From: an uncultured Coriobacteriia bacterium | GTDB lineage: Bacteria; Actinomycetota; Coriobacteriia; Coriobacteriales; QAMH01 | DNA length: 7,860 nucleotides | Reading direction: 5' to 3' | Assembly: GCA_902493755.1 (NCBI GenBank) | Contig: CABURF010000044.1 | Location: forward strand, 1 to 7,860 | Shown here: piece by piece, positions 1 to 5,543 of the stretch | Position numbering within the stretch: position 1 is the stretch's first letter | How the letters are laid out: every line of letters begins with the position of its first letter | Program-made: the position numbers and the translations under genes | The notes under the pieces: generated by a model | The model's database searches: none | Told to the model about the DNA's origin: nothing | What the model saw: the letters and a program-made list of their open reading frames with translations, nothing else

Positions 1-1
1 C

Positions 2-259
2 ATCATGCTCACGCGCATCATCCTGTTGCCGCTCATAGCCGGCGTATCCTACGAGGTGACGGTCAAGTGGGCTGGTACGCATCCAGACAACAAGCTCGTT
101 CGCATTATTCTGTGGCCTGGGATGCAAATGCAGCGTCTGACGACGAATCCTCCCGATGAGGGGATGATTGAATGCGCTATTGCGGCAATGAACATCGTGC
201 TGGCACGTGAGGAGCTCGAGGCACGTAAGGCCACGCAGCAAGATGGCTCGGGCCAATAG
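2..259 (+). CDS. DUF1385 family membrane protein (YqhQ-like), C-terminal part only
   Basis: The reading frame is already open at the window edge, so the gene starts upstream and only about 85 C-terminal residues are visible. They contain a hydrophobic stretch (IILLPLIAGVSYEV), then WPGMQMQRLTT, then PDEGMIECAIAAMNIVL. This LLP-IAG-SYE / PG-Q-LTT / PD-IE-AI-A pattern is characteristic of the end of DUF1385 proteins such as Bacillus YqhQ. These are predicted multi-pass membrane proteins; some databases call them metal-dependent enzymes, but I know of no established function. The ATG at base 5 is internal and not the real start. The gene stops with TAG at 257-259, 16 bases before the aroC start, so it is probably the upstream member of the same transcript. 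Family assignment is from recognition of the C-terminal pattern only. Confidence 0.8.
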   Translation: MMLTRIILLPLIAGVSYEVTVKWAGTHPDNKLVRIILWPGMQMQRLTTNPPDEGMIECAIAAMNIVLAREELEARKATQQDGSGQ

Positions 260-260
260 A

Positions 261-270
261 GGAGAAGGGG
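261..270 (+). promoter_or_regulatory. Ribosome binding site deciding the aroC start
   Basis: GGAGAAGGGG lies 5 bases before the ATG at 276 and directly after the stop of the upstream gene. The same frame is open back to 207, but the ATG there has no comparable site and would add 23 residues absent from the chorismate synthase family. This supports 276 as the start. Confidence 0.75.
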
Positions 271-275
271 AGAGC

Positions 276-1421
276 ATGGAGTTTGTCACAGCGGGAGAGT
301 CGCATGGACCGGCGCTTACGGCGATCGTCTCTGGTATGCCAGCAGGCGTCTCCATCGACATCGATGCGATCAATCGCGATCTTGCTCGTCGTCAGGGCGG
401 CTATGGTCGTGGCGGTCGTCAGAAGATCGAGCATGACACCGTGCAGGTGCTCTCCGGCGTACGTTTCTCCCAGACGCTCGGTACGCCCATTACCCTGCAG
501 GTCGTCAATGACGATTTCGCCAACTGGACTGACCGCATGGCACCGGATGGGGATGCTCCGGACGGCTTGAAACGCGAGACCTGCCCGCGTCCTGGTCATG
601 CGGATCTCGTCGGCATGCTCAAGATCGCGACCGATGATGCTCGAGACATCCTCGAGCGTTCGAGCGCACGCGAGACGGCGGCACGTGTCGCAGCTGGCGG
701 CATTGCCAAGGCGCTTCTGGCCGAGCTCGGCGTCGAGGTCTATTCCTACGTGCGCCGCATCGGCACGATCGAGCTGCCTAAAAACGCACAGATTGAGCGC
801 GCGGCCATCGAAGCATCCGAATGCCGATGTCCCGACGAGGAGACGACGCAGGCCATGAAGGCGCTCATCGACAGCGCCCGTGCTGATGGCGAGTCGCTCG
901 GCGGCGAGTTCGTCGTCGTTGCCGACGGCCTCGTCCCCGGTCTTGGCAGTTACGCCTCCGGTCCCGATCGTCTCACCTCACGCCTGGGTGCAGCGGCGTT
1001 TTCCATCCCCGCCATCAAAGGCGTCGAGTTTGGCTTGGGCTTCGAGGCGGCGCGTCGCCCCGGCAGCCTCGTGCACGATTCCATCTACTATGACGAGGCA
1101 CGTGGCTTTGCCCGTTCCGGCAACAATGCCGGCGGCCTTGAGGGCGGCATGACCAATGGCGAGCCCCTCGTCATGACCTGTGCAATGAAGCCCATTCCAA
1201 CCATGATGCAGCCGCTTGACACAGTCGACACTGACACGCTCGTGCCCGTCAAGGCATCCAAAGAACGCTCGGATGTGTGCGCGGTGCCTGCCGCGGCCGT
1301 TGTGGCCGAGGCCGAGGTTGCCTTTGTGCTTGCCAACGCCTACCTCGAGAAGTTTGGTGCCGACGTGATTGATGACATCATTGTGGCACGTGACGCATAT
1401 CGGGAGCGCATCGCATTATGA
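276..1421 (+). CDS. aroC: Chorismate synthase
   Basis: Catalyses the last step of the shikimate pathway, turning 5-enolpyruvylshikimate 3-phosphate into chorismate by a 1,4-trans elimination that needs reduced FMN; cytoplasmic. The 381-residue product opens MEFVTAGESHG, the family's N-terminal signature (GESHG, residues 7-11), followed by RRQGGYGRGGRQKIE, the flavin/substrate-binding basic segment. The central signature is RSSARETAARVAAGGIAK and the C-terminal one is KERSDVCAVPAAAVVAEA. Length is normal for actinobacterial AroC. The start at 276 was chosen over 207 because it has a strong ribosome site and begins exactly at the family N-terminus. It is first of four shikimate genes, and its stop overlaps the aroK start by 4 bases (ATGA). 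How the cell regenerates reduced FMN for it cannot be seen here. Confidence 0.97.
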   Translation: MEFVTAGESHGPALTAIVSGMPAGVSIDIDAINRDLARRQGGYGRGGRQKIEHDTVQVLSGVRFSQTLGTPITLQVVNDDFANWTDRMAPDGDAPDGLKRETCPRPGHADLVGMLKIATDDARDILERSSARETAARVAAGGIAKALLAELGVEVYSYVRRIGTIELPKNAQIERAAIEASECRCPDEETTQAMKALIDSARADGESLGGEFVVVADGLVPGLGSYASGPDRLTSRLGAAAFSIPAIKGVEFGLGFEAARRPGSLVHDSIYYDEARGFARSGNNAGGLEGGMTNGEPLVMTCAMKPIPTMMQPLDTVDTDTLVPVKASKERSDVCAVPAAAVVAEAEVAFVLANAYLEKFGADVIDDIIVARDAYRERIAL

Positions 1422-1945
1422 CGCGCGAAACATGCAGTGATCACATACTCTTCGTCGGGTTTATGGGCTCGGGCAAGACAAGTGTCTCGCGCAAGCTGTC
1501 TACCATCACGGGACTTTCGCTTATCGACCTTGACTATCGTATAGAGGCGATTCAGCATCGCAAAATATCCCGCATCTTTGCCGAGGAGGGGGAAGCGGGT
1601 TTCAGGCGCATCGAGACCGAGACCTTGCGTGGCCTCAAGCATGAGGGTCGTTCCATCATCTCCTGTGGTGGTGGCATCGTCTGCAATCCGGTCAACCGCC
1701 CCATACTCGAGTCGCTCGGAACTGTCATCTTCCTTGACGTGCCATGTGATGAGGCCATTGGGCGCATCTCGAATCCCTCTACGCGACCGTTGCTTTCGGG
1801 CAAACGTCCCGTCGACGAAATCTACGCCGAACGCTTGCCCTGGTACCGTGAGGTCGCGGATATCACCATCGAGTCATCGGGCAAAAGCGTCTATCAGGTT
1901 GCCAACCAATGCAAGAAAGCTCTGGAACGAGAGGGGCTGTTATGA
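1418..1945 (+). CDS. aroK: Shikimate kinase
   Basis: Phosphorylates shikimate at the 3-hydroxyl using ATP, giving shikimate 3-phosphate; cytoplasmic P-loop kinase of the NMP-kinase fold. The 175-residue product has Walker A GFMGSGKT at 14-21, the Mg/substrate DxD at D37 and D39, the shikimate-binding arginine R63 in GFRRIE, the glycine triplet GGG at 84-86, the lid arginine R123 (STRPLL), and the late arginine R139 before PWYREVADITI. All expected catalytic residues are present and the length is typical. The ATG at 1418 overlaps the aroC stop (ATGA) and the nearest purine-rich site (GGGAG, 1402-1406) is rather far upstream, so translation probably depends on coupling to aroC. Its own stop overlaps the aroB start in the same manner. 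Confidence 0.95.
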   Translation: MTRETCSDHILFVGFMGSGKTSVSRKLSTITGLSLIDLDYRIEAIQHRKISRIFAEEGEAGFRRIETETLRGLKHEGRSIISCGGGIVCNPVNRPILESLGTVIFLDVPCDEAIGRISNPSTRPLLSGKRPVDEIYAERLPWYREVADITIESSGKSVYQVANQCKKALEREGLL

Positions 1946-3093
1946 GCCGAGACCGCATCATCCATGTCGCTTTGCCGGGTGGCCATGTCTACGATATCCG
2001 TATCGGGAGCGGCGCCCTTTCCGCGCTCTCCTCGACGGCACGTGACCTCAAGGATTGCCAGCGCGCCCTCGTCATCTCGGATGAGAACGTGGGGCCTGCC
2101 TATGGCAAGCTTGTGAAGAAGCGCCTCGAAGAGGCCGGGTTCGAGGTCTATGACCTGCTCATCGCGCCGGGGGAAACCTCCAAGTCCGTCGAACTTGCCA
2201 ACGAACTCTGGGAGGCCATTGCCCGCTACGGCTTCACCCGCGATGATTTCATCGTCGCGTGCGGCGGTGGTGTCGTGGGCGATTTGGCTGGCTTCGTCGC
2301 CTCGACCTACATGCGCGGCATCGACTTCATCCAAGTGCCCACGACCTTGCTCGCGATGGTTGACTCGTCCATTGGCGGCAAGACGGGGGTCAACCTTCAG
2401 GCTGGCAAGAATCTCGTCGGCACCTTCCACCAGCCCATCTTCGTATGCTCCGACATTCGCTGCCTCAAGACACTTCTTGAGGAGGATTGGGCAAACGGCT
2501 TTGCCGAGATAGCCAAAAGCTCCTTCGTGGCCCCGCGTCGCTCCTTCTACGAATGGCTGCGTGACAACGCCGCAGGCCTCATGGAACATGATGTCGAGCT
2601 GCTCGAAGAAGCCGTCTACATGACCGCCGAATTCAAGGCATCCGTGGTAAGCAAGGACAGTACCGAGTCCGCCGGCGTGCGCGAGTGCCTCAACTACGGA
2701 CATACTCTCGCACACGCCATCGAGAATGCTGCGGGCTATGGCACCATCGCGCACGGACGTGCCGTCGCCGAAGGCATGCGTTTCGCGGCGCGTCTGTCCG
2801 TCGAGGTGCTTGGCTGCGATATGAGTGTCGTGAAGGCAACGGACAGCCTGCTCGATTCGTTGGGCTTGCCGGCGCTTCCGTGGGTGGCGCCACCTGAGCG
2901 TCTCTTCAAGCTCATGAAGGGTGATAAGAAGGCACGTGGCGGACAGGTCAGGTTTGTTCTGCTCGAGGACATTGCCAAGTGGAAGCTCATGACCGTACCC
3001 GATGATGTCATCATGGAGCATCTGCAAGCCTGGTGCATGCTCAAGGAGCGTCTCATCGAGCAAAACGGCGGAAAAATGTGGGGGCAGGTATGA
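1942..3093 (+). CDS. aroB: 3-dehydroquinate synthase
   Basis: Converts DAHP to 3-dehydroquinate, the second step of the shikimate pathway, using NAD and a divalent metal; cytoplasmic. The 383-residue product shows the NAD-binding GGGVVGD at 108-114, the block PTTLLAMVDSSIGGKTGVN at 133-151, and the three metal ligands expected from the family: E189 (GFAEIAK), H254 (LNYGHTLAH) and H271 (AHGRAVAEGM). K192 and the late GDKK motif (MKGDKKARGGQVRFVLL) are also present. The segment after E189, AEIAKSSF, differs from the common AEVIKYG but keeps the glutamate and lysine. The start at 1942 has GAGAGGGG just upstream and overlaps the aroK stop by 4 bases; the same frame is open a further 11 codons upstream, inside aroK, which I reject. 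The stop overlaps the aroQ start. Confidence 0.96.
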   Translation: MSRDRIIHVALPGGHVYDIRIGSGALSALSSTARDLKDCQRALVISDENVGPAYGKLVKKRLEEAGFEVYDLLIAPGETSKSVELANELWEAIARYGFTRDDFIVACGGGVVGDLAGFVASTYMRGIDFIQVPTTLLAMVDSSIGGKTGVNLQAGKNLVGTFHQPIFVCSDIRCLKTLLEEDWANGFAEIAKSSFVAPRRSFYEWLRDNAAGLMEHDVELLEEAVYMTAEFKASVVSKDSTESAGVRECLNYGHTLAHAIENAAGYGTIAHGRAVAEGMRFAARLSVEVLGCDMSVVKATDSLLDSLGLPALPWVAPPERLFKLMKGDKKARGGQVRFVLLEDIAKWKLMTVPDDVIMEHLQAWCMLKERLIEQNGGKMWGQV

Positions 3094-3527
3094 AACTGCT
3101 GTTGATGAACGGCCCCAATCTCAACTTGCTGGGACAGCGCGAGCCTGACGTCTATGGCACGACGACGCTCGCCGACATAGAGGTCAATACGGTTGCCTAT
3201 GCGCGTGAGCATGGTGCAGACATGGACTGCTTCCAGTCCAATCATGAGGGCGAGCTTATCGATAAAATACATGCAAGTCAGGGCATCTACGATGGCATCG
3301 TCTACAATCCTGGTGCGCACACGCACTATAGCTACGCCCTGCATGATGCGATTAGTTCGGTCACCACACCAGTCGTCGAGGTGCACATCTCCGATATCTC
3401 GAAGCGCGAGGAGTTTCGCCGGCATTCGGTGCTGGCCGATGCCTGCATCGGCCAGATCAAGGGGCTCGGACCGGAAGGCTACCTTCGCGGCGTCGATATG
3501 CTGCTGGAAGCTATTCAATCACCATGA
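3090..3527 (+). CDS. aroQ: 3-dehydroquinate dehydratase, type II
   Basis: Removes water from 3-dehydroquinate to give 3-dehydroshikimate, the third shikimate-pathway step. This is the small dodecameric type II enzyme, unrelated to the AroD (type I) Schiff-base enzyme. The 145-residue product opens MKLLLMNGPNLNLLG, then lid arginine R17 and catalytic Y22 (REPDVYG). QSNHEGELID at 49-58, NPGAHTH at 73-79, catalytic H99 in EVHISDI, and R110-R111 in FRRHS follow, all as expected. The start at 3090 overlaps the aroB stop (ATGA) and fits the family N-terminus exactly; earlier in-frame starts lie inside aroB. The last 17 bases overlap the 3' end of pepP on the other strand, so no terminator fits between the two genes. 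Confidence 0.96.
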   Translation: MKLLLMNGPNLNLLGQREPDVYGTTTLADIEVNTVAYAREHGADMDCFQSNHEGELIDKIHASQGIYDGIVYNPGAHTHYSYALHDAISSVTTPVVEVHISDISKREEFRRHSVLADACIGQIKGLGPEGYLRGVDMLLEAIQSP

Positions 3528-4614
3528 GTTCGTGCGTGATGTCACAGAAGCTCTCGAATCCGGTCTCGGTGACGACACCGCAATCCTCGATGCGCACGCC
3601 CATATCGCCTGGTAGGTAGATGCCTGGCTCGTCGGTTACGACGTTGCCGGCGACAAGCGCTTCCTTGTTGGTGGGCGAGAGCAGGGGAAGCTCATGGATA
3701 TCGATACCCACGCCATGCCCGAGCGAGTGCCCCATCTTGCGCTCGAAGCCTGCCTTGGCAAGCTCGCTTTCGGCGAGCGTATGCATCTGCGCTCCTGTCA
3801 CACCCGGCTTGATGCTTGCGGCAACCCATTCGTTTGCCCGGCGTACGGCCTCGTAGACGCGTATCTGCTCGTCGCTTGCCCCACCGATGCATACCGTGCG
3901 TGTCGTGTCCGAGCAGTATCCGCCCACGCGTGCACCGAAGTCAAAGACGATGAAGTCGCCTTGCTCGAACTGACGCTCTGACGGAATGGCGTGGGGTTTG
4001 GCGCCGTTGGGGCCGCTTGCGACGATGTTCGCGAAGGCAAGCTCGCTTGCCCCCAGGCGCTTCATGTTGAACTCGAGCATGATCGAGGCATCGCGCTCGC
4101 TCATGCCGGGCTGCAAATCCTCTAGCGTTTCCATGAATGCCTGCGAGGCGATGGCTTGGGCTTGCTTCATGAGAACGATCTCATCGGCATCCTTGACGGC
4201 GCGCAGCTTGAGAATGTCATCAGAGCGCTCCTTGAAGCGCGCGTTGGGCATTGCGTCTGAATACTTGCGATAGAGGCTTAACGGCATGGTCTCGTCAATG
4301 GCGACACGTCCCGTGACGAGCTTGAGTTCCTTGAGCATATGGGCAATGAACTCGACCTCACGCTCGCGCGAGGCGTCAATTTGCCAGATGCCCTCCTCGT
4401 GGGCTTTCTCGCGCATGGCGGTCACGTAGCGTGTGTCCGTATGTAGGATGCAGTCTTGGCGCGTGATGATGGCGACATGAGCTTGCTCGCTGTCGAAGAC
4501 ATCCTCGAAACCCGTGAGCCAGAACAGATCGCTGTTCGCCCGTACGATGATTGCATCGAGAACCTGGTCCGCGAGAAGTCTCTGCACCTGTTCGATTCTA
4601 TGTAACGCTCGCAT
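3511..4614 (-). CDS. pepP: Xaa-Pro aminopeptidase family metallopeptidase (M24B)
   Basis: Cytoplasmic peptidase expected to cleave proline-containing peptides: either the N-terminal residue before proline (aminopeptidase P) or Xaa-Pro dipeptides (prolidase, PepQ); motifs alone do not separate the two. The 367-residue product has an N-terminal creatinase-like domain (about 1-130, with NSDLFWLTGF and HTDTRYV) and a C-terminal pita-bread catalytic domain. The five metal ligands are visible: D225, D236 (DFGARVGGYCSDTTRT), H300 (GHSLGHGVG), E329 (TDEPGIY) and E343 (GVRIEDC). H208 and H307 fit the conserved proton-shuttle histidines. I chose the ATG at 4612-4614. The frame stays open to 4731, but the extra 39 residues are encoded by a repeat element and look unlike the family. 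AAAGG lies 8 bases upstream of the chosen ATG. It runs against its neighbours, although aroQ-pepP-efp are usually co-oriented. Confidence 0.9.
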   Translation of the reverse strand: MRALHRIEQVQRLLADQVLDAIIVRANSDLFWLTGFEDVFDSEQAHVAIITRQDCILHTDTRYVTAMREKAHEEGIWQIDASREREVEFIAHMLKELKLVTGRVAIDETMPLSLYRKYSDAMPNARFKERSDDILKLRAVKDADEIVLMKQAQAIASQAFMETLEDLQPGMSERDASIMLEFNMKRLGASELAFANIVASGPNGAKPHAIPSERQFEQGDFIVFDFGARVGGYCSDTTRTVCIGGASDEQIRVYEAVRRANEWVAASIKPGVTGAQMHTLAESELAKAGFERKMGHSLGHGVGIDIHELPLLSPTNKEALVAGNVVTDEPGIYLPGDMGVRIEDCGVVTETGFESFCDITHELMVIE

Positions 4615-4627
4615 CCTCCATGCCTTT
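4615..4627 (-). promoter_or_regulatory. Ribosome binding region of pepP
   Basis: Read on the - strand this is GAAAGG-type sequence (AAAGG at 4627-4623) 8 bases before the ATG, followed by GGAGG (4619-4615) directly touching the ATG. The second is too close to act normally for this start, so AAAGG is the likelier site. The arrangement supports translation starting at 4614 and not at the in-frame ATG at 4731. Confidence 0.5.
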
Positions 4628-4637
4628 CTCTGTCTCT

Positions 4638-4660
4638 TGTCATCTCGAGCGAAGGAGGAG
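4638..4660. repeat. Second, partial copy of the repeat element's left end
   Basis: TGTCATCTCGAGCGAAG at 4638-4654 matches 16 of 17 bases of the main element's left end TGTCATTTCGAGCGAAG at 4669-4685, 31 bases downstream in the same orientation. It continues as GAGGAG. It sits only 23 bases upstream (on the - strand) of the pepP start codon. Confidence 0.65.
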
Positions 4661-4665
4661 TCCCC

Positions 4666-4766
4666 CCCTGTCATTTCGAGCGAAGCGTAGCGGAGTGGAG
4701 AAATCTCTGCAATCGCTCGAGATTTCTCCACTCCGGCGCTTCACGTCTCCGGTCGAAATGACAGGG
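4666..4766. repeat. Palindromic intergenic repeat element of about 101 bp
   Basis: The outer arms are a perfect 14-bp inverted repeat: CCCTGTCATTTCGA at 4666-4679 against TCGAAATGACAGGG at 4753-4766. The inner arms are a perfect 17-bp inverted repeat: CGGAGTGGAGAAATCTC at 4691-4707 against its complement at 4719-4735, around an 11-base loop (4708-4718). Between the arms the two sides are related but unequal. The TGTCATTTCGAGCGAAG...GGAGAAATCTC type is a dispersed, non-coding palindromic repeat I recognise from many bacterial genomes, where it is often mistranslated into hypothetical proteins such as SFRAKRSGVEKS. It has no transposase, and could be a miniature mobile element or a REP-like sequence. 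Copy number in this genome is not visible here. No T-run follows either arm, so it is not a standard terminator. Confidence 0.85.
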
Positions 4767-4781
4767 CAGGTCACCTTGCGC

Positions 4782-4797
4782 CTCCGGTCAACTGACA
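4782..4797. repeat. Degenerate copy of the repeat element's right end
   Basis: CTCCGGTCAACTGACA at 4782-4797 resembles the main element's right end CTCCGGTCGAAATGACA (about 4747-4763), allowing one gap and a mismatch or two. Together with the partial left-end copy at 4638-4660 it brackets the intact palindrome, which suggests a nested or repeated insertion. The match is short, so this is a weak call. Confidence 0.35.
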
Positions 4798-4822
4798 TGA
4801 CGCGCACTTGCCTATATGCTCC

Positions 4823-4850
4823 ATTGTATGGGTTCGTTCATCAGGCGCAA
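4823..4850 (-). promoter_or_regulatory. Candidate sigma-70 type promoter for pepP
   Basis: On the - strand, TTGCGC (4850-4845) is followed after 16 bases by TACAAT (4828-4823). The -10 matches the consensus at 5 of 6 bases and the -35 at 3 of 6, with an acceptable spacer. A transcript from here would start near 4816 and carry a leader of about 200 bases containing the whole palindromic element before the pepP ATG. This is prediction from sequence only. Confidence 0.35.
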
Positions 4851-4913
4851 GAATCTGTCATGTCATGCGAATTTGTCGTACATTTTGCGCACGCTTAAAG
4901 CTGACCCCCAGAG

Positions 4914-4919
4914 TAGAAT
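4914..4919 (+). promoter_or_regulatory. Candidate -10 element for the efp-pyrH-frr-uppS-cdsA operon
   Basis: TAGAAT matches the -10 consensus at 5 of 6 bases and lies 33 bases before the efp start, giving a short leader of about 27 bases. I could not find a good -35 at 16-18 bases upstream, so support is weak. The operon must have a promoter in this divergent region or read through from elsewhere, since pepP upstream runs the other way. Confidence 0.3.
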
Positions 4920-4938
4920 AGTGCGGATATGTCGAGAG

Positions 4939-4943
4939 AAAGG
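4939..4943 (+). promoter_or_regulatory. Ribosome binding site supporting the GTG start of efp
   Basis: AAAGG lies 9 bases before the GTG at 4953, and GAGAGAAAGG as a whole is purine-rich. No ATG in the efp frame gives the family N-terminus; the next in-frame Met (residue 12) is inside the conserved NGMCIKYN segment. Confidence 0.6.
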
Positions 4944-4952
4944 CAGTGAAAA

Positions 4953-5513
4953 GTGAGCGTTCAGCCCTCAAACTTTAAAAACGGCATGTGCATCAAGTAC
5001 AACAACAAGCTCTGCACCATTGTCGAGTTTCAGCACGTCAAGCCCGGTAAAGGTGGTGCTTTCATCCGTACCAAGCTCAAGGATGTTTCCACGGGTCGCG
5101 TCGTCGAGTACACCTTCAGGCCCAACGACAAATTCGACGACGTGCGTCTCGAGACCAAGGAGATGGAGTATTCCTGGACCGACGGAGACACCTTCTATTT
5201 CATGGATCCCGTAACTTACGAGCAGCCCGAGGTCCCCGCGGCCATCATCGGCGATAACGAGAAGTGGCTCAAGGAAGGCGATACCTGCCTGGCACAGTAC
5301 GCCGACGGCGAGCTCATAAATGTCGAGCCTCCCATGTTCGTCGAGCTTGAGATCACGGAGACCGAGCCTGGCTTCAAGGGCAACACCGTTCAGAGCGGCA
5401 CCAAGCCTGCCGTTTGCGAGACGGGCGCGGAGATCAAGGTTCCGCTCTTCCTCGAGATCGGCGACAGGGTCAAGATCGATACGCGCGACGGCCGTTTCGT
5501 CGAGCGTCTCTAA
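4953..5513 (+). CDS. efp: Translation elongation factor P
   Basis: Binds the ribosome between P and E sites and stimulates peptide bond formation at polyproline stretches. The 186-residue product has the usual three beta-barrel domains: KOW-like domain I (about 1-65), then two OB-like domains, ending in GDRVKIDTRDGRFVERL, close to the family C-terminal signature. The tip of domain I reads VKPGKGGAF with lysine K33 at the position modified in many bacteria (beta-lysylation in E. coli, aminopentanol in Bacillus). No modification enzyme is encoded in this window, and several actinobacteria use an unmodified lysine, so modification status is open. The start is GTG. It stands first in the + strand operon, 30 bases before pyrH; in many Gram-positives efp is followed by nusB instead. 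Confidence 0.97.
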   Translation: MSVQPSNFKNGMCIKYNNKLCTIVEFQHVKPGKGGAFIRTKLKDVSTGRVVEYTFRPNDKFDDVRLETKEMEYSWTDGDTFYFMDPVTYEQPEVPAAIIGDNEKWLKEGDTCLAQYADGELINVEPPMFVELEITETEPGFKGNTVQSGTKPAVCETGAEIKVPLFLEIGDRVKIDTRDGRFVERL

Positions 5514-5543
5514 TCGCTTTTCCATCCCGAGAAAGGGAGCCAC

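Noticed and set aside
207..275. Upstream extension of aroC to an ATG at 207
   Set aside because: It lies inside the DUF1385 gene, lacks a ribosome site, and adds residues before the conserved MEFVTAGESHG start.
1894..3063. Long open frame of 389 codons on the - strand opposite aroB
   Set aside because: It is a codon-bias shadow of a GC-rich gene: aroB has all catalytic motifs in the other direction, while this frame shows no family pattern and no ribosome site of note.
2736..3518. Open frame of 260 codons on the - strand across aroB and aroQ
   Set aside because: It is antisense to two certain genes and shows no recognisable motif.
4638..4685. Start of a CRISPR array (two similar units 31 bases apart)
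   Set aside because: There are only two units of about 17 bases, they are not followed by further regular copies, and both match ends of the palindromic element.
4691..4735. Inner hairpin of the repeat as a rho-independent terminator
   Set aside because: Neither strand has a run of T after the stem, and no gene ends just before it on either strand.
4551..4898. Small + strand open frame of 115 codons through the pepP-efp spacer
   Set aside because: Its middle is a translation of the repeat (SFRAKRSGVEKS type) and its start lies inside pepP; it is the familiar spurious repeat-encoded hypothetical protein.
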